Shown: positions 21,429 to 31,720 of the stretch, one piece after another
Position numbering within the stretch: the first letter of the stretch is position 1
Layout of the letters: the number at the start of each line of letters is the position of its first letter
DNA from: Metarhizium brunneum
Taxonomy: Eukaryota; Ascomycota; Sordariomycetes; Hypocreales; Clavicipitaceae
Assembly (NCBI RefSeq): GCF_013426205.1
Contig: NC_089427.1
Location: forward strand, 1,426,001 to 1,490,000
DNA: 64,000 nt
Reading direction: 5' to 3'
The notes under the pieces: model-generated
What the model was told of the DNA's origin: nothing
Databases searched by the model: none
Seen by the model: the letters and a program-made list of their open reading frames with translations, nothing else
Position numbers and translations under genes: made by a program

Positions 21429-22573
21429 ATGGGTCTTCTCGCCGAAAAACAGAGGTATGTTGCGTTATACTCTGTTCGTCCTCTCCTGAGAAAAGCAGAA
21501 AAAAAATTGACTTTCAATGGTGCATTAGTCGATCAAGAATCAGCAAAGATCCCAACAACACAAAATGGACTCGAGACACCAAAACGTTCGGACAGAAGAT
21601 TCTACGCGCCCAAGGATGGGAACCCGGACAATTCCTCGGAGCGCAAGATGCGGCTCACTCTGAGCTGCACACTGCCGCCAACGCATCATACATTCGCGTG
21701 GCTCTCAAAGACGACATGAAGGGCCTCGGCTACAACAAGGCCAAGGAGGACGAAGTCACAGGCCTCGATGTCTTTTCTGATCTTCTGAGTCGGTTGAATG
21801 GCAGGTCAGAAGAGTCTGTCGAGGACGAGAGGCAAGCGCGGCTGGTGGTCAAAACGAACCGGTATGTAGAGGCGAAATGGGGCCCCATGCGGTTCATTCG
21901 GGGCGGATTGCTGGTCGGCGATGAAATCAAAGTAGAGTCCACGTCGGAGGAGTCGACGCCCACTTCCGAAGTCGACGAAAGAGGCAAGAAATCCAAAAAG
22001 GACAAGAAGAGCAAGAAGCGAAAGGCAGGGGATCTGGAAGAGGGCGAGCCGGAATCAGCGCACGCAGCAGATGCCGAGAAGAAGGAGAAGAAGCGAAGAA
22101 AAGAGGAGCGGAGGGCTAAAAAGCTGGCTGCAGCTGCGGGAGCCGAGGACAACACGGCCGATGAGGAAGGGCGATCAAAGAAGAGGTCCAAGAAGGACAA
22201 GTCCAAGTCAAAGCCGGGTTCCGAGGCGGAAGACGGGTCGACGACCGACTCCAAAAGATCTAAAAAGGACAAGAAGAAACGCAAGACGGAGGAGGCAGAG
22301 GGGGGTGATTCAAATTCAGCTACGGCATCTGTTCCGACGTCTACAGTAACTACGGGCACTTCAACGCCTACCGGGAGCGGGACGGGAACTTCAACACCGA
22401 GAGGGAGTCGCAATTTTGTTCGATCACGGTTTATTGCTCAGAAAAAGCAGGCGGTGCTGGACACCAAGGCCTTGGCTCAGGTTAGTTTCGTGCTTATTGC
22501 GGCAAGATGCCAGCGTCTGGGCAGGTTGTGTTTTGCTAACGAACTTGCGCAGATCTTCATGGTCAAGACATGA
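21429..22573 (+). CDS. pxr1: G-patch protein Pxr1/Gno1 (PINX1 homologue)
   Basis: Nucleolar G-patch cofactor of the DEAH helicase Prp43, needed for pre-rRNA and snoRNA maturation; yeast and human relatives also restrain telomerase. Exons 21429-21454, 21529-22480 and 22553-22573 give 332 aa. The start MGLLAEKQ, then RISKDPNNTKWTRDTKTFGQKIL and the glycine-rich G-patch (GWEPGQFLGAQDAAH...IRVALKDDMKGLGYNK), match the family N-terminus. GLDVFSDLLSRLNGRSEE follows. The second half is a Lys-rich KKDKKSKKRK-type nucleolar tail with Ser/Thr/Gly spacers, ending in FVRSRFIAQKKQAVLDTKALAQ and a tiny last exon IFMVKT. The last intron (72 nt) is a multiple of three without a stop, so retention would insert 24 residues. 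Confidence 0.93.
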
Positions 22574-23049
22574 CCGCATTAGTGGAGTTTGCACGGGATT
22601 GTAGCCTGGAATATAGGCGTTGATTTTCAAAAAGCGTCGATTAGCCTTGTCATGGCGTTTATGTCTTTTGCATTGATTGACATGTTTGATATAGACAGAT
22701 ACAATACATGTCTGGATTGCACTCGGTGTCGCTACTTGGCGATGCAAATCAACGGGTCACACCAGTGGCTGCATATGGATCGTACGATGTCGCAAAATCA
22801 CACAAGACCTCGCGTGACATTAACGGCACACTCAACTTGTTGCAATACTCAATTACACGATTTCATAGGTAATCGCAAACTCGATACAATAAAACCCCAA
22901 CCACTGAACCATGCAGAAGCCGCCTCACCCAGACACCCAGCCTAATATACATCAAGAAAACAAAGCCATTTTCACTGCGCCCAGTCAATCGCGGTACGAC
23001 GACGTATGAAAGCTAATGTTTTTTCTTTTCTTGTTTTTTTCTTGTTTTT
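22574..23049. other. Convergent intergenic region between pxr1 and the 69-aa protein gene
   Basis: 3' flanks of two convergent genes. Nothing gene-like was recognised; T-rich runs at 23020-23050 lie just beyond the stop codon of the minus-strand gene. Confidence 0.4.
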
Positions 23050-23470
23050 TTACTTTGTATCCCGGCCAAAGTTACTGTGAAAATCTTGTCAATGAGTTGC
23101 CATCACACAAAAAGGGACAGCGCGCGAATAACAAAAGGGCGATGAACATACTTGTGGAAGAACTGGCTAAAGATGCCGCCCTTGGCCTGCTGATCGGACA
23201 TGCTCTGGCGACGAGCAGCATCCTGGTTGTTCTTCTGCTGCTGGAGGGATTCGAATGCTGGCATCCAGCCGGAGCTCTGTGGCGTCGTGTTAGCACACTG
23301 ATGGCGGGACAGATAAAGAAAAAAGAAACAAAGGGGGGAAACAAGAAACAGAAAAAGCAAAGCTCGGGCGAGCTGCGAGCTGCGAGGAGTGATGCAAGAC
23401 GGTGACTTACTCGTCGGCGAGGGGCGTTGCCGCTGGTGGTGGTGGGAGAAGTCTGGTTTGGTTCGCTCAT
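23050..23470 (-). CDS. Small 69-aa conserved-looking fungal protein, function unknown
   Basis: Three exons, 23411-23470, 23152-23276 and 23050-23074, with consensus splice sites (GTAAGT, GTATGT). The N-terminus is Ser/Thr/Asn/Pro-rich and ends in PRRR; then SSGWMPAFESLQQQKNNQD, an AARRQSMSDQQ segment, and GGIFSQFFHNNFGRDTK. The arrangement (basic RRR, an aromatic-containing helix, an RRxS phosphosite-like segment, a short aromatic C-terminus) resembles small spore- or conidiation-associated proteins of Pezizomycotina; that likeness is an impression, not an identification. No signal peptide or membrane segment. The last intron is inferred because it replaces an unlikely read-through tail with NNFGRDTK. 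It faces a 1.5-kb divergent promoter region. Confidence 0.65.
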
Positions 23471-24955
23471 GATGGCTAGGAATTTCACCTCTGTTGTGGA
23501 TGGGAAATGAAGAATAGGTTCTTGTTTGGTTGATGGTAGATGGGCTCAAGCTGGTAGGGAAGCACGAGACGCGAGACACGGCAGGGACGGATGATTTGAA
23601 GGCAATGAGGGGTCAAGCTGCCCTTTTAATACTACATTCAATGGCATCGACAGGCAAAGGGCAAGCTCCTGGCGAGGGAAGAGGGGAGGCACCAGGACGC
23701 TTCGAAAAGCGGAGCAGATGGCATTTCGGGAATCTACAATAGGTCTCGTCCAAAGTCAAAGGTCAGACAGAGGTCGAGCTGTTGGTGAGAGGGAGGGGGA
23801 AGTGCGACTCCAAAGCGGCGGACTGGTCCAATGACGTTGTGTCGGTGGTGAAGCCACAGCAGGAAAGCATCAAATGGGATTTTGCACATCACCTCACGGC
23901 CCCTCCTTTCTTCCCTTCTCCTGGTGCGATCGGCCGTTGCAGTGGTGTGCTTGGGATCGCGACGTTCCACGGGCAGGCTGGGCGAGTTTGTCAGCGTCAT
24001 TGGCCTTGGGTTGGCCTTGGGTGATTGCGGTCATGGTTGTTGTCCGATGGCATTCCATATCCCAGGCAGAGAGAGGGTGAAGCGTTGATGGGCCGCGTCT
24101 TGTCAGATATGCCACGACGAAAGGTCAGGGACCTGTGGGGACCTGCAATGACGACCAAAGGCGTCGATTGGCCCTCCTGGAAGTTCGATTCGTGATTTGG
24201 GGCCCCAGATCGAGCCGATGGTTTCGACGTCTTTTGCTCTGCGGCATGTCCCATGTTCCCTGATGATCGGGGTCGTGGGCGTCATGGCATGACGTCCCGT
24301 TGAAATGGACCCCGATTGTAGCCATGGGGACCCATTCACTGAAACCAAATCGCCGGAGTGGGCACTTTGTGGGGTTGATGCATGTGGTGACTTGGGTGTT
24401 CGATAAACAGTCAACAGCCCTGGTGACGGCGGCACTTGCATGACCCACACAGCCGGGGGCATCAACGTCAAATGTAATCACGGAGTGAAGATAAATGTTG
24501 TCATCCGCTCCGAGTCGATAGCTTTATTTTGACAAGAGGCTGAACGGTGTCTGGTGCAGTGCAGTGTGCATCGCCCATCGTCAACGCCACCAAATAACCT
24601 CGATAGTCTAGTCTAGCCTTTCTCGTCTCACACAATTCGAGTCGTCTCATGCAGCCCTGCTTAATTGAGGTAACAATGAACCCAGGCCAGCCAGAATTAC
24701 CGGTCCCACGCAGTTCGCAATTGGGTGGATTGCACTTAAAATAGATTATCAGACGGCCAGGTCAGACATCTCAGCTGTGATACGGCTTCTCTCGCCCTGG
24801 AATGAATGATGTCTCGGTTGGCGGCTTCATTTGTCTGTTGGGCGCGCCATGGAGATATAAGGATAGCCTAGTTGGCCCCTCGCCCAGATGATAGTGTGCT
24901 TTCTCTCGACGTACCAGTCCTTTTTTCAACAATTCAATCAACAGTTTGAATAAAT
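23471..24955. promoter_or_regulatory. 1.5-kb divergent intergenic region between two small-protein genes
   Basis: Separates the minus-strand 69-aa protein gene from the plus-strand secreted-peptide gene. A short direct repeat of GGGACCTG occurs at about 24128-24147. A CT-rich leader with TTTCAACAATTCAATCAAC precedes the secreted peptide start. Frames in this region are short and without features. Such a long shared upstream region for two tiny genes suggests regulated expression, which is inference. Confidence 0.4.
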
Positions 24956-25144
24956 ATGAAGGTCGCTGTCATTATTGCTGCCTTGAGTGTCGCCGTCATG
25001 GCGTTTGATGGTCCTGCACCCATTGACCATGGTAGGCGCATTGACAAGAGGGACAGGGAGCAGGAGTTTGGACGACGCCATGGCGCGAATATTCCCGGCC
25101 TGAGCTTCATGGAGCAGCGCGAGGAGGAGGCTGCCAAGGTCTAG
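24956..25144 (+). CDS. Small secreted peptide precursor with dibasic sites
   Basis: A 62-aa frame starting at the first ATG after a fungal-type leader (AATATGAAGG). Residues 1-16 form a signal peptide (MKVAVIIAALSVAVMA), probably cleaved before FDGPAP. The remaining 46 residues contain RR, KR and RR pairs at about 27-28, 30-31 and 40-41. These are possible Kex2 sites that would release a peptide starting DREQEFG or HGANIPG. There are no cysteines and no repeats, so it is neither a typical cysteine-rich effector nor a repeated pheromone precursor. A spliced longer C-terminus cannot be excluded. Family not recognised. Confidence 0.55.
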   Translation: MKVAVIIAALSVAVMAFDGPAPIDHGRRIDKRDREQEFGRRHGANIPGLSFMEQREEEAAKV

Positions 25145-26435
25145 GAGGCTGCTACGGCTTGAAACTATTCCGTCTGCCAGATTGCTCAAGGTTAGTAGTA
25201 AAGATCACCCTTTATGAGGAGCGGTGGACTGGTATTGACACCCTGTAGGGCCGCTTCAAATATTGGAATAGGTCACATTGGCATTCCAAAAAAAAAAAAA
25301 AGACAAGAAAAGGATGGAAGGAAGAAAAACGAGCGGTATTGAGGTGGCTGCAGATCGGATTCTAGAGACTGGAGGCACGAGAGGCCCAGTAGTGGTTTGC
25401 AACATCAGCGGACTGGTTACCGATGATATCTATCGACTGCAACTTGTTTCATTGAATCCAACCATACGACTGGTGTCTTATCATGGCATTGCTGATGTGT
25501 TAACTGCAACGCGTATCAGCGACAACGAATGCTTGAAAATAGAGTGACATCTACGGCAAGTCAAATATTCAGGAGTCCAATAATGATCTTGCCGTCCAAG
25601 GTAGCTTCTGTGTTTTTGAAACTCGCAGCCTGCATTTTTTGTTGAAACATCCCCCGCCAACTTGCATTTGTTTGTGCTTCCAGTCAGTCTTTATGTCTCC
25701 CAATAAACATTGGAATGCGATAAGCTGCATCGGCGCAGCGGTATCGAGTGATGGAGCACAACCAACCGATTGCACCGCCGACTAAGAATACCTCTTTAAT
25801 GCGAATGACACCGACATTGGCCAGTGACAAACTTATTCGTGGAGTAGTAGGAAGCACAGCGTGGGTTTTGGATCCTCCAGTCCTCGGCAGCTAGATGTGG
25901 TTTATGGCGCTGCGTTGGCAGCCTCTTTGATGTAATTCAACGACGCTGATGAGAGCTTTACCAGTGAGTAGTAATGTATTTACTGCGTCTATCAGTCAAG
26001 GCAGCTCGTGGAGGCCGAAAGCAAACATAGACAGGTTTGGTTGGGGAAAGGACGTTGTATGTCAAGAGTACGACAGAGTACGCAGCGATTAGTCTGCCGC
26101 CAGCGCACGTGTCCCACTGGCCACTGCCCACCGCCCACCGCAACAAGACGCCTGGCCGGATTTAGTATTGATCCAACGGCCCGTACGACAGTGCTGCGCC
26201 CTGTTATTCATCCGTAGAGCCTCGAAAGCTTCGCCAGCTTATTGGCACAAGGCTTCGTCAACATCTCTCTCCCAACGTCAAGCGCTCGCGCATGCGTACA
26301 TGAAGTAGCGCTACCACAAGCGCACACTTCAGATCCGCATTGTAGAGCTTCGCCTCATGACCTGCTCCGTTTAAACGTGAGCTGCCTCAATGCAGTGCCT
26401 GCTCAGTCACTGTAGATGACGTACACGAGACGACT
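25145..26435. other. Intergenic region, no gene seen
   Basis: Holds the 3' flank of the secreted-peptide gene, an A-run at about 25288-25301 and the promoter of the DUF1746 gene. One 89-codon plus-strand frame at 25278-25547 shows no motif and starts with a lysine-rich stretch caused by the A-run, so it is not called. Confidence 0.4.
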
Positions 26436-27644
26436 ATGAACCATGATGATACGTCAAGCTCGCCCGCCCCAGCTGCCGAAATCCCGTCATCGCGACAGAT
26501 AGAAGACTACGATACGATACCGATTCCCACGGCAACCGATGCCGAGTCAGAGCCTGGGGCCGCGGATGCGGATGCAGATGCGGATGCAGACGCAGATGCA
26601 GATGGCGATGTAGATGGTAACGACGGCGGGCCGCAGTCTCGCTCGCGGCGTCGGCGCAGGAGGAAGGCCAAAAAGGACCGTAATCCCGGGCTTGCCAAGA
26701 AGCTGTCCTTTGTGACACATCTACTCAAGACGCTGGATTTACTCGCTTTTGCCGAACTAAGCGGCCTGTATTATATGGAGTCCGTATATGCCCGGAAACG
26801 TCCCTTGTCTCTTGGCTGCCTGCGATGCTAACTGCTCAGGTGCTCCATGTTTCGATTTCTCCTTCGCGCAATCGGCCAATACATGTACCTTACTCCGAAA
26901 GACGAGGCCTTTCCCTTCCTCATGCCTGCCAGCAGGGTTCACGTTCTTCTCGTCGTTATCCCAAACTTCATATGCATCTTCCTGCACCTCTTTACATCGC
27001 TGCCACGGGGACCTGATTTCCACCGCGGCTACCAACACGGCGGGCTTGTCATTGATTTCGTCGGGCAACGGCCCCCAACGTATAGAATATACTACTTGCT
27101 GGCCGACTTTGCTATTCTTGCCATTCAGTGCCTCATGTTGACGGTGCATACGCAACGAGAGCAGCTCCGCGTCATGTTGAGGACGTTTCGGCCGATATTG
27201 CCTGAAATCGCCGAGGAGTTGGAGGCGGCGGTGCGCTCAATACAAGATTTGGATGCCGAGGAGCGAGGGGTATCGCTGCATGCCCAAAATAGCGCTGCTG
27301 CTGCTGCTAGTGTAGACGATGGCGGAGGCGTCGAGATGCGCGAGCGCAACGGGTTTCACCAAGCGGGAGAGGCGGGTGAGCAGACTGGTGAGGCGGAGAC
27401 ATTGCTGCGAGAGAGCACGAGCGAGGGCTCATCCAGGGCGCAACTTGCGGATATAATGAACTCTGGGAATGCGGTGGTCGGCGAGTATTACATTGTACAA
27501 TCAGTCTTGTCTGCTGCTGGCGATCTTGAGCGTTCAGCGGCACATTCGCTCCGTTCAATAAGTTACGGGGCGACATTGGCCACCCTACAGGCGAGGAGAA
27601 GGGCGGTCATTGCCCAGTCTGCTGCAATACGACCAAATAGATAG
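26436..27644 (+). CDS. DUF1746 membrane protein, likely Dsc E3 ligase subunit (Dsc4-like)
   Basis: Two exons, 26436-26779 and 26840-27644, give 382 aa. The N-terminus is acidic with an Ala-Asp repeat, followed by an Arg/Lys-rich cluster. Then comes the block KLSFVTHLLKTLDLLAFAELSGLYYMECSMFRFLLRAIGQ, read here in pieces across the intron, which I recognise as the fungal DUF1746 domain. Hydrophobic segments VHVLLVVIPNFICIFLHLF and IYYLLADFAILAIQCLMLTV look like transmembrane helices. A Glu-rich cytosolic tail follows. In fission yeast, DUF1746 protein Dsc4 belongs to the Golgi/ER Dsc ubiquitin ligase that activates SREBP; orthology is inferred. The donor site (GTCCGT) departs from consensus, but it is the only junction restoring YYMECS. 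Confidence 0.75.
26562..26605 (+). repeat. Ala-Asp coding repeat (GCNGAT)n
   Basis: Tandem GCGGAT/GCAGAT hexamers code for repeated Ala-Asp in the N-terminus of the DUF1746 protein. Third positions vary, so the array is not a perfect satellite. Confidence 0.9.
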
Positions 27645-27737
27645 ATTTGTGGCCTGGTGGTTGGAAATAATAGTATTTTACTTTATTTTGCAGATTTTCG
27701 CCATTGAACTCCAGACCCAACGTGGCATTGACGCCGT

Positions 27738-28952
27738 CTAGGCTATCTTTCTGCCCACATTACCAACACCTGTTCCCTTGACTGAAACAATAATATCTCC
27801 GGATTCGTCATCCTCCACGTCTCTCAGGCCCCAACTGCTGGCACCAAATGTCCTCAAGTCCCGCGCCAGGGAAACCATATCCTCCGTCGCCAGAACTTTC
27901 TTTCCTATTCTTAACCGACCAACATCTTCTGAGCCCATCGCCATGAGTATCAGCATGGCGCTCGCTGATATTTGGGTGGCGCAACCGCCTTCCGCAATCG
28001 CCTCCAGTAGCTGATACGCACACTTCTTGCCAATATCCTCTGGAACCATGCCGCCCGACGGAGGAACCACCACGTCAGCCGAGTAGAGAATACCGGCCGC
28101 ACTCGATTCGGCAACAAGACTCAGGCCAAACCCAATTCCTAGTCGACGTTTGCTACCGGCCTTGTCGCCGGTAGGCACCAGCGGCGCCTGATCATATTGC
28201 GCCGCGACGTGTATGTCCGCCACCAGAGGGTTGAGAACCTCACGGGCAGAGTGAATCATTCGCCCGTTATTGGAGGCGGATACTCCTGTGCTGTATGCCA
28301 CCCCACGTATTCTCTTTATTCGCCCCGGGCTGCGGTTCAGGTGTAGCGTCTTTGGTAGCCTAACTTGACTCGCAAACCGGAGCTCAACGCACCCGCCTCC
28401 CCCCTTGCCACCGGGTCCCGCGCATGATCTTTGCAGGACTCGCAGTTCGATCCGGACGGGCGGGATGCCAAAGAGCGCAAAAAGAGGGAGGATGGCTGTT
28501 CGGAAGGTGTCGACGGAAACGTCGCCTGTTTCCGTGGCGGATGTGATGACGCCAGCACCGGAGAAGCGTACATTCATGTGGGCTTTTGAGAAGGGAGCCA
28601 GGAGGCATAGTGGGAGGAGGAAGTATGTGATGCCGCGAGTGCAGGTGTCGGGAATCTTGTGCACGAGGACATCCCCGTCGGTGGCGCCTTGGCCGGCAAT
28701 TACGCCTGTGATGAGGCCCGGGTGATAGGTTATGGTTGTACCGGTGTAGGAGATTTGCATAGAACTGCCATTGGTAATGGCTTCGAGAAGTCGGAGAAAA
28801 GATATCTCGTGTGGTGCCAGGCCCGGGTTGGTGGGGGATGTGCTTCGGATCTTGGATATGTGTACTGGTCGGCCGGTTAGGGTGGAGAGTGTGAGACGCT
28901 TGGTGAATGATCGGTGGCCGGTGAACCGCAGGAACTCTGGAGAATTCGACAT
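27738..28952 (-). CDS. rcl1: RNA 3'-terminal phosphate cyclase-like protein Rcl1
   Basis: Nucleolar factor of the small-subunit processome. With the GTPase Bms1 it supports early cleavage of the pre-18S rRNA. Single exon, 404 aa. It starts MSNSPEFLRFTGHRSFTKRL, followed by ISKIRSTSPTNPGLAPHEISFLRLLEAITNGS and ISYTGTTITYHPG, which are typical of the Rcl1 branch rather than the catalytic Rtc cyclases. Further matches are YFLLPLCLLAPFSKAH, GVAYSTGVSASNNGRMI and EDIGKKCAYQLLEAI. The protein ends in VSVKGTGVGNVGRKIA, nearly identical in layout to other Rcl1 proteins. The ATG at 28952 gives the family N-terminus; the frame is open further upstream but unlike homologues. An internal loop, GPGGKGGGGC, is glycine-rich. 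Confidence 0.94.
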   Translation of the reverse strand: MSNSPEFLRFTGHRSFTKRLTLSTLTGRPVHISKIRSTSPTNPGLAPHEISFLRLLEAITNGSSMQISYTGTTITYHPGLITGVIAGQGATDGDVLVHKIPDTCTRGITYFLLPLCLLAPFSKAHMNVRFSGAGVITSATETGDVSVDTFRTAILPLFALFGIPPVRIELRVLQRSCAGPGGKGGGGCVELRFASQVRLPKTLHLNRSPGRIKRIRGVAYSTGVSASNNGRMIHSAREVLNPLVADIHVAAQYDQAPLVPTGDKAGSKRRLGIGFGLSLVAESSAAGILYSADVVVPPSGGMVPEDIGKKCAYQLLEAIAEGGCATQISASAMLILMAMGSEDVGRLRIGKKVLATEDMVSLARDLRTFGASSWGLRDVEDDESGDIIVSVKGTGVGNVGRKIA

Positions 28953-29254
28953 GATGCCCTGATTTTCCCGTTTTCTACCTTTACCGGGGATATCTCCAAG
29001 TACATTGTACGTATGGGTGGTTGACAAAAAAATTAATTTTCTGCCATCTCGTCTCCACTTAGTTTCAAAGAGGCAGGTGGTGGATGCTATCTGGCAAATA
29101 GACTGTCCACGTCCCTGTCGGCCAATGTCAATCTTATCGATAGTGCGAAGCTTTGATTCTCGACAAATAGTCAAGGTATCTAGGGGAGACGCTCTGAAAA
29201 GGCTTTCGGGGACTCACACCTCCAACCCATCACTGGGTACGATTCGCCGACAGC
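28953..29254. promoter_or_regulatory. Compact bidirectional promoter between rcl1 and the PPR gene
   Basis: Only 302 nt separate the two divergent start codons. It includes an A-rich block near 29025-29037 and GATAG at 29098-29102 and 29139-29143. A ribosome-assembly factor and an organellar PPR protein probably share core promoter elements; co-regulation is inference. Confidence 0.45.
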
Positions 29255-31720
29255 ATGCCTGGCAGGCCACTGCTCTTCGACTTACAGAGCCGAAATAGCC
29301 CGATATGTCGAACGTGCCTGCTTGCCATTCGGCAAAAGATAGTGCCGCCGAGAGTTGCTGCGTACAGCTCACAAGCTCCCCCAAAGACCGAGGCAAAGCA
29401 GCCTTCTCGAAATCATGCTTCGATTTCGAGACGTCCCACCAAGTCTGAGCTGGGGCAATACCTCCAGGGCATCAAAGATTTGCAACAACAGTCAAGAAAC
29501 AACGAAGACAGCCAAGGATTCTCGGTACGGTTCTTCGAACAAGACGGGCATAAGCGAAGCGAGGTACCAAACGGCGAGGCGTTCGATGACTCCGTGGGAA
29601 AATTAGACGGTTCCGAATTGAAGGAGGCCCTCCGAGATATACAAGCCAGTTTGGGGTCAAAGGAAGAAAAGGATGCATTTCAAGCTGTGCTGCGTGAGAT
29701 TGGCGGCGACGTGAGTAGCGTCGAATCTGCTAGGGATTTGGAAAAGATGATGGAAAGGATGGAGGCATATACGAAATCAATCGACGCCGAAATTGAGAGT
29801 GCAGGCTCCAACTTGCCGAAAGAAGTACTAGAGGAGCTACAAAGGGACTTGAGGAATCTGCCCCTGAGCGATCATGACTGGAGACCTCGGGTCGCCCTAC
29901 CTCAAATCTCCGAGAAGCCCTGGACACCAAATCAACGCAAAAAGATTAGCAGGCTCAACGTGATTCTAGCACGAGCTTTTCGAGAATCCCGTCGCGAAAA
30001 TGGGCTCACCAAGAACACCGTATCAGCAGTGTACAAGGCCTATCACGCGGCGAGAATCACACTAGCTCGTAGTTGGGGCCATGTTCCTATCAACGTGTGG
30101 GACTTGCTTTGGACAGTCCTTTCTGCCGACGAATCCATCAACATTCACCGATTAGCTCACGTCTCGTTACTCGCGAGAGACATGAGCGAGGCCAGAGTGA
30201 CACTCAGCCCGTCGCAGCAACTCGTCACAATTGAGGCAGTCTTTGTCGACGGCTGGGAAGCAAAGGCGATTGAAAATTGGAAACGTTGTGTCAGCACTCT
30301 CGGAGACGAAAAGGCCGAAACATTCCAAGACTACTGGGAACTCGGTGTCCGGATATTCTGTCGGGCTGGTGATTTGGATCAGGCCGAGCGGGCTGCCAAC
30401 ATACTGTTGAGCAAGCGCATGGATCCACGCATATTATTGCCTCTTATTCGAACATGGTCTGAACAAGCAACTCCGAAAAGCCAAGAGCAGGCGTGGACTG
30501 CGTATCGAAGGATGCGAGAGTTGCTAGACAAGGAAATGAGGCTATCCGACTACGATCAGGTTATATCATACTTTTTAACAACAAATCAGACCGAAAATGC
30601 CCTGTTCGCATTCGTCGACATGATGAGCGACGGAGAGATCGACCTGAAGAAGCAAAAGTACATGCCGTCGGTCGTGGCCAATAAGTTCTTCTTGGGCAAA
30701 TGGCTCAAACGGCTGATTGGCGCTGGAGATCTCAACGGGGCTTTCAGCGTCGTGGAGTTTATGCGCAAAAAGGGTGTGGCCGCGTCTCCCATTCATCTCA
30801 ATGGTCTCATTGGTGCATGGCAGAGATCCGGGGGTGCAACTGATCTAGAAAACGCAGACAGACTTGCGTGGGAAATGATTGAATCTCGTATCCGTTTCGT
30901 CAAGTCGCGGGCTGCGTCACCGGCCGGACCAGAGCCAATTGCCTCCTGGCCGCGAGCAACGCTCGAAACCTTTTCTCTCATGGCAGAGAACTACCGTCTG
31001 CGTGAAGTACACGCCCGCATGGAATCCCTCTGGGACGCCTTTCGCGAGTCGGAAATCAGCCCAGACGCCTTCATGATGAATCAGCTCCTCGAATCATACC
31101 TCCAGGCAGGTCAGCCCAAAGACGCACTTGAGCTGTACCGCTCCCTCGTCACGCAACGCGGCATCTCCCCCGATCCCTATACATTCAGCGCCCTGTGGAA
31201 AACTCTCCCCATAAACAGGCTCCACGTCATCTCTCCGTCTTCGCTGCCGGCAGAAATCATATCCACGCGGCAACTATTTTCCGAAACTGTCGGGTTCAAA
31301 TCCGTTTTCGAACCAGACGGCATGGACGGCCAGCTCGCGCGTAAAATTCTCCATACGTTTCGCCGACTCAAAGACAACGCAGGCTTCCTTGTGGCGCTCG
31401 CCGCCCTGAAACAAGTATTCAAATTCTCACCCCCAGAGACGCTAGTCGTGGAACTTGTGCTTGGCACGACAAAACTATCGTGGGATAGTGCGTCGCAGAG
31501 AAAGCGTCTTATTCTGGTCAAGAGGACACTGGATAACGAGTTATTGGCGTGGGCGGAAGGGGATGTGAGCAAGCTGGAGGGCGAAAGAAGAGGGGATGCC
31601 CTGTATGAGTATTTGCAAAGAAAGTTCTGGTTCGAGGGGACGGATAAGCAGAGGAGAGAGGTTCTGATGGATGCGGCGGGGGAGATGGGTAGTTTAGATG
31701 TGTTGGCGCCCAAGTCGTGA
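29255..31720 (+). CDS. Mitochondrial pentatricopeptide-repeat (PPR) protein
   Basis: Single exon, 821 aa. The N-terminus is Arg/Ser-rich with few acids (MPGRPLLFDLQSRNSP...RQKIVPPRVAAYSS), a plausible mitochondrial presequence. Residues about 90-200 are acidic and helical. From about 220 onward there are helical-hairpin repeats with PPR-like character, for example AFVDMMSDGEIDLKKQKYMP, AFSVVEFMRKKGVAASPIHLNGLIGAW and the clear ALELYRSLVTQRGISPDPYTFSALWK. The C-terminal about 120 residues form a conserved-looking non-repeat domain. PPR proteins bind organellar RNA for processing, stability or translation. The target cannot be told from sequence; a relation to complex I assembly factor CIA84 is possible but unproven. 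Confidence 0.8.
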   Translation: MPGRPLLFDLQSRNSPICRTCLLAIRQKIVPPRVAAYSSQAPPKTEAKQPSRNHASISRRPTKSELGQYLQGIKDLQQQSRNNEDSQGFSVRFFEQDGHKRSEVPNGEAFDDSVGKLDGSELKEALRDIQASLGSKEEKDAFQAVLREIGGDVSSVESARDLEKMMERMEAYTKSIDAEIESAGSNLPKEVLEELQRDLRNLPLSDHDWRPRVALPQISEKPWTPNQRKKISRLNVILARAFRESRRENGLTKNTVSAVYKAYHAARITLARSWGHVPINVWDLLWTVLSADESINIHRLAHVSLLARDMSEARVTLSPSQQLVTIEAVFVDGWEAKAIENWKRCVSTLGDEKAETFQDYWELGVRIFCRAGDLDQAERAANILLSKRMDPRILLPLIRTWSEQATPKSQEQAWTAYRRMRELLDKEMRLSDYDQVISYFLTTNQTENALFAFVDMMSDGEIDLKKQKYMPSVVANKFFLGKWLKRLIGAGDLNGAFSVVEFMRKKGVAASPIHLNGLIGAWQRSGGATDLENADRLAWEMIESRIRFVKSRAASPAGPEPIASWPRATLETFSLMAENYRLREVHARMESLWDAFRESEISPDAFMMNQLLESYLQAGQPKDALELYRSLVTQRGISPDPYTFSALWKTLPINRLHVISPSSLPAEIISTRQLFSETVGFKSVFEPDGMDGQLARKILHTFRRLKDNAGFLVALAALKQVFKFSPPETLVVELVLGTTKLSWDSASQRKRLILVKRTLDNELLAWAEGDVSKLEGERRGDALYEYLQRKFWFEGTDKQRREVLMDAAGEMGSLDVLAPKS

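Noticed and set aside
21730..22413. 227-codon minus-strand frame rich in Ser, Leu and Phe
   Set aside because: Complement of the Lys-rich tail of pxr1. The composition simply mirrors AAG/GAG codons, and the plus strand has clear family motifs.
24180..24195. GTTCGATTC, resembling a tRNA B box
   Set aside because: No A box at the right spacing and no cloverleaf could be paired around it.
25278..25547. 89-codon plus-strand frame with a lysine-rich start
   Set aside because: The lysines come from a poly-A run and nothing else supports coding.
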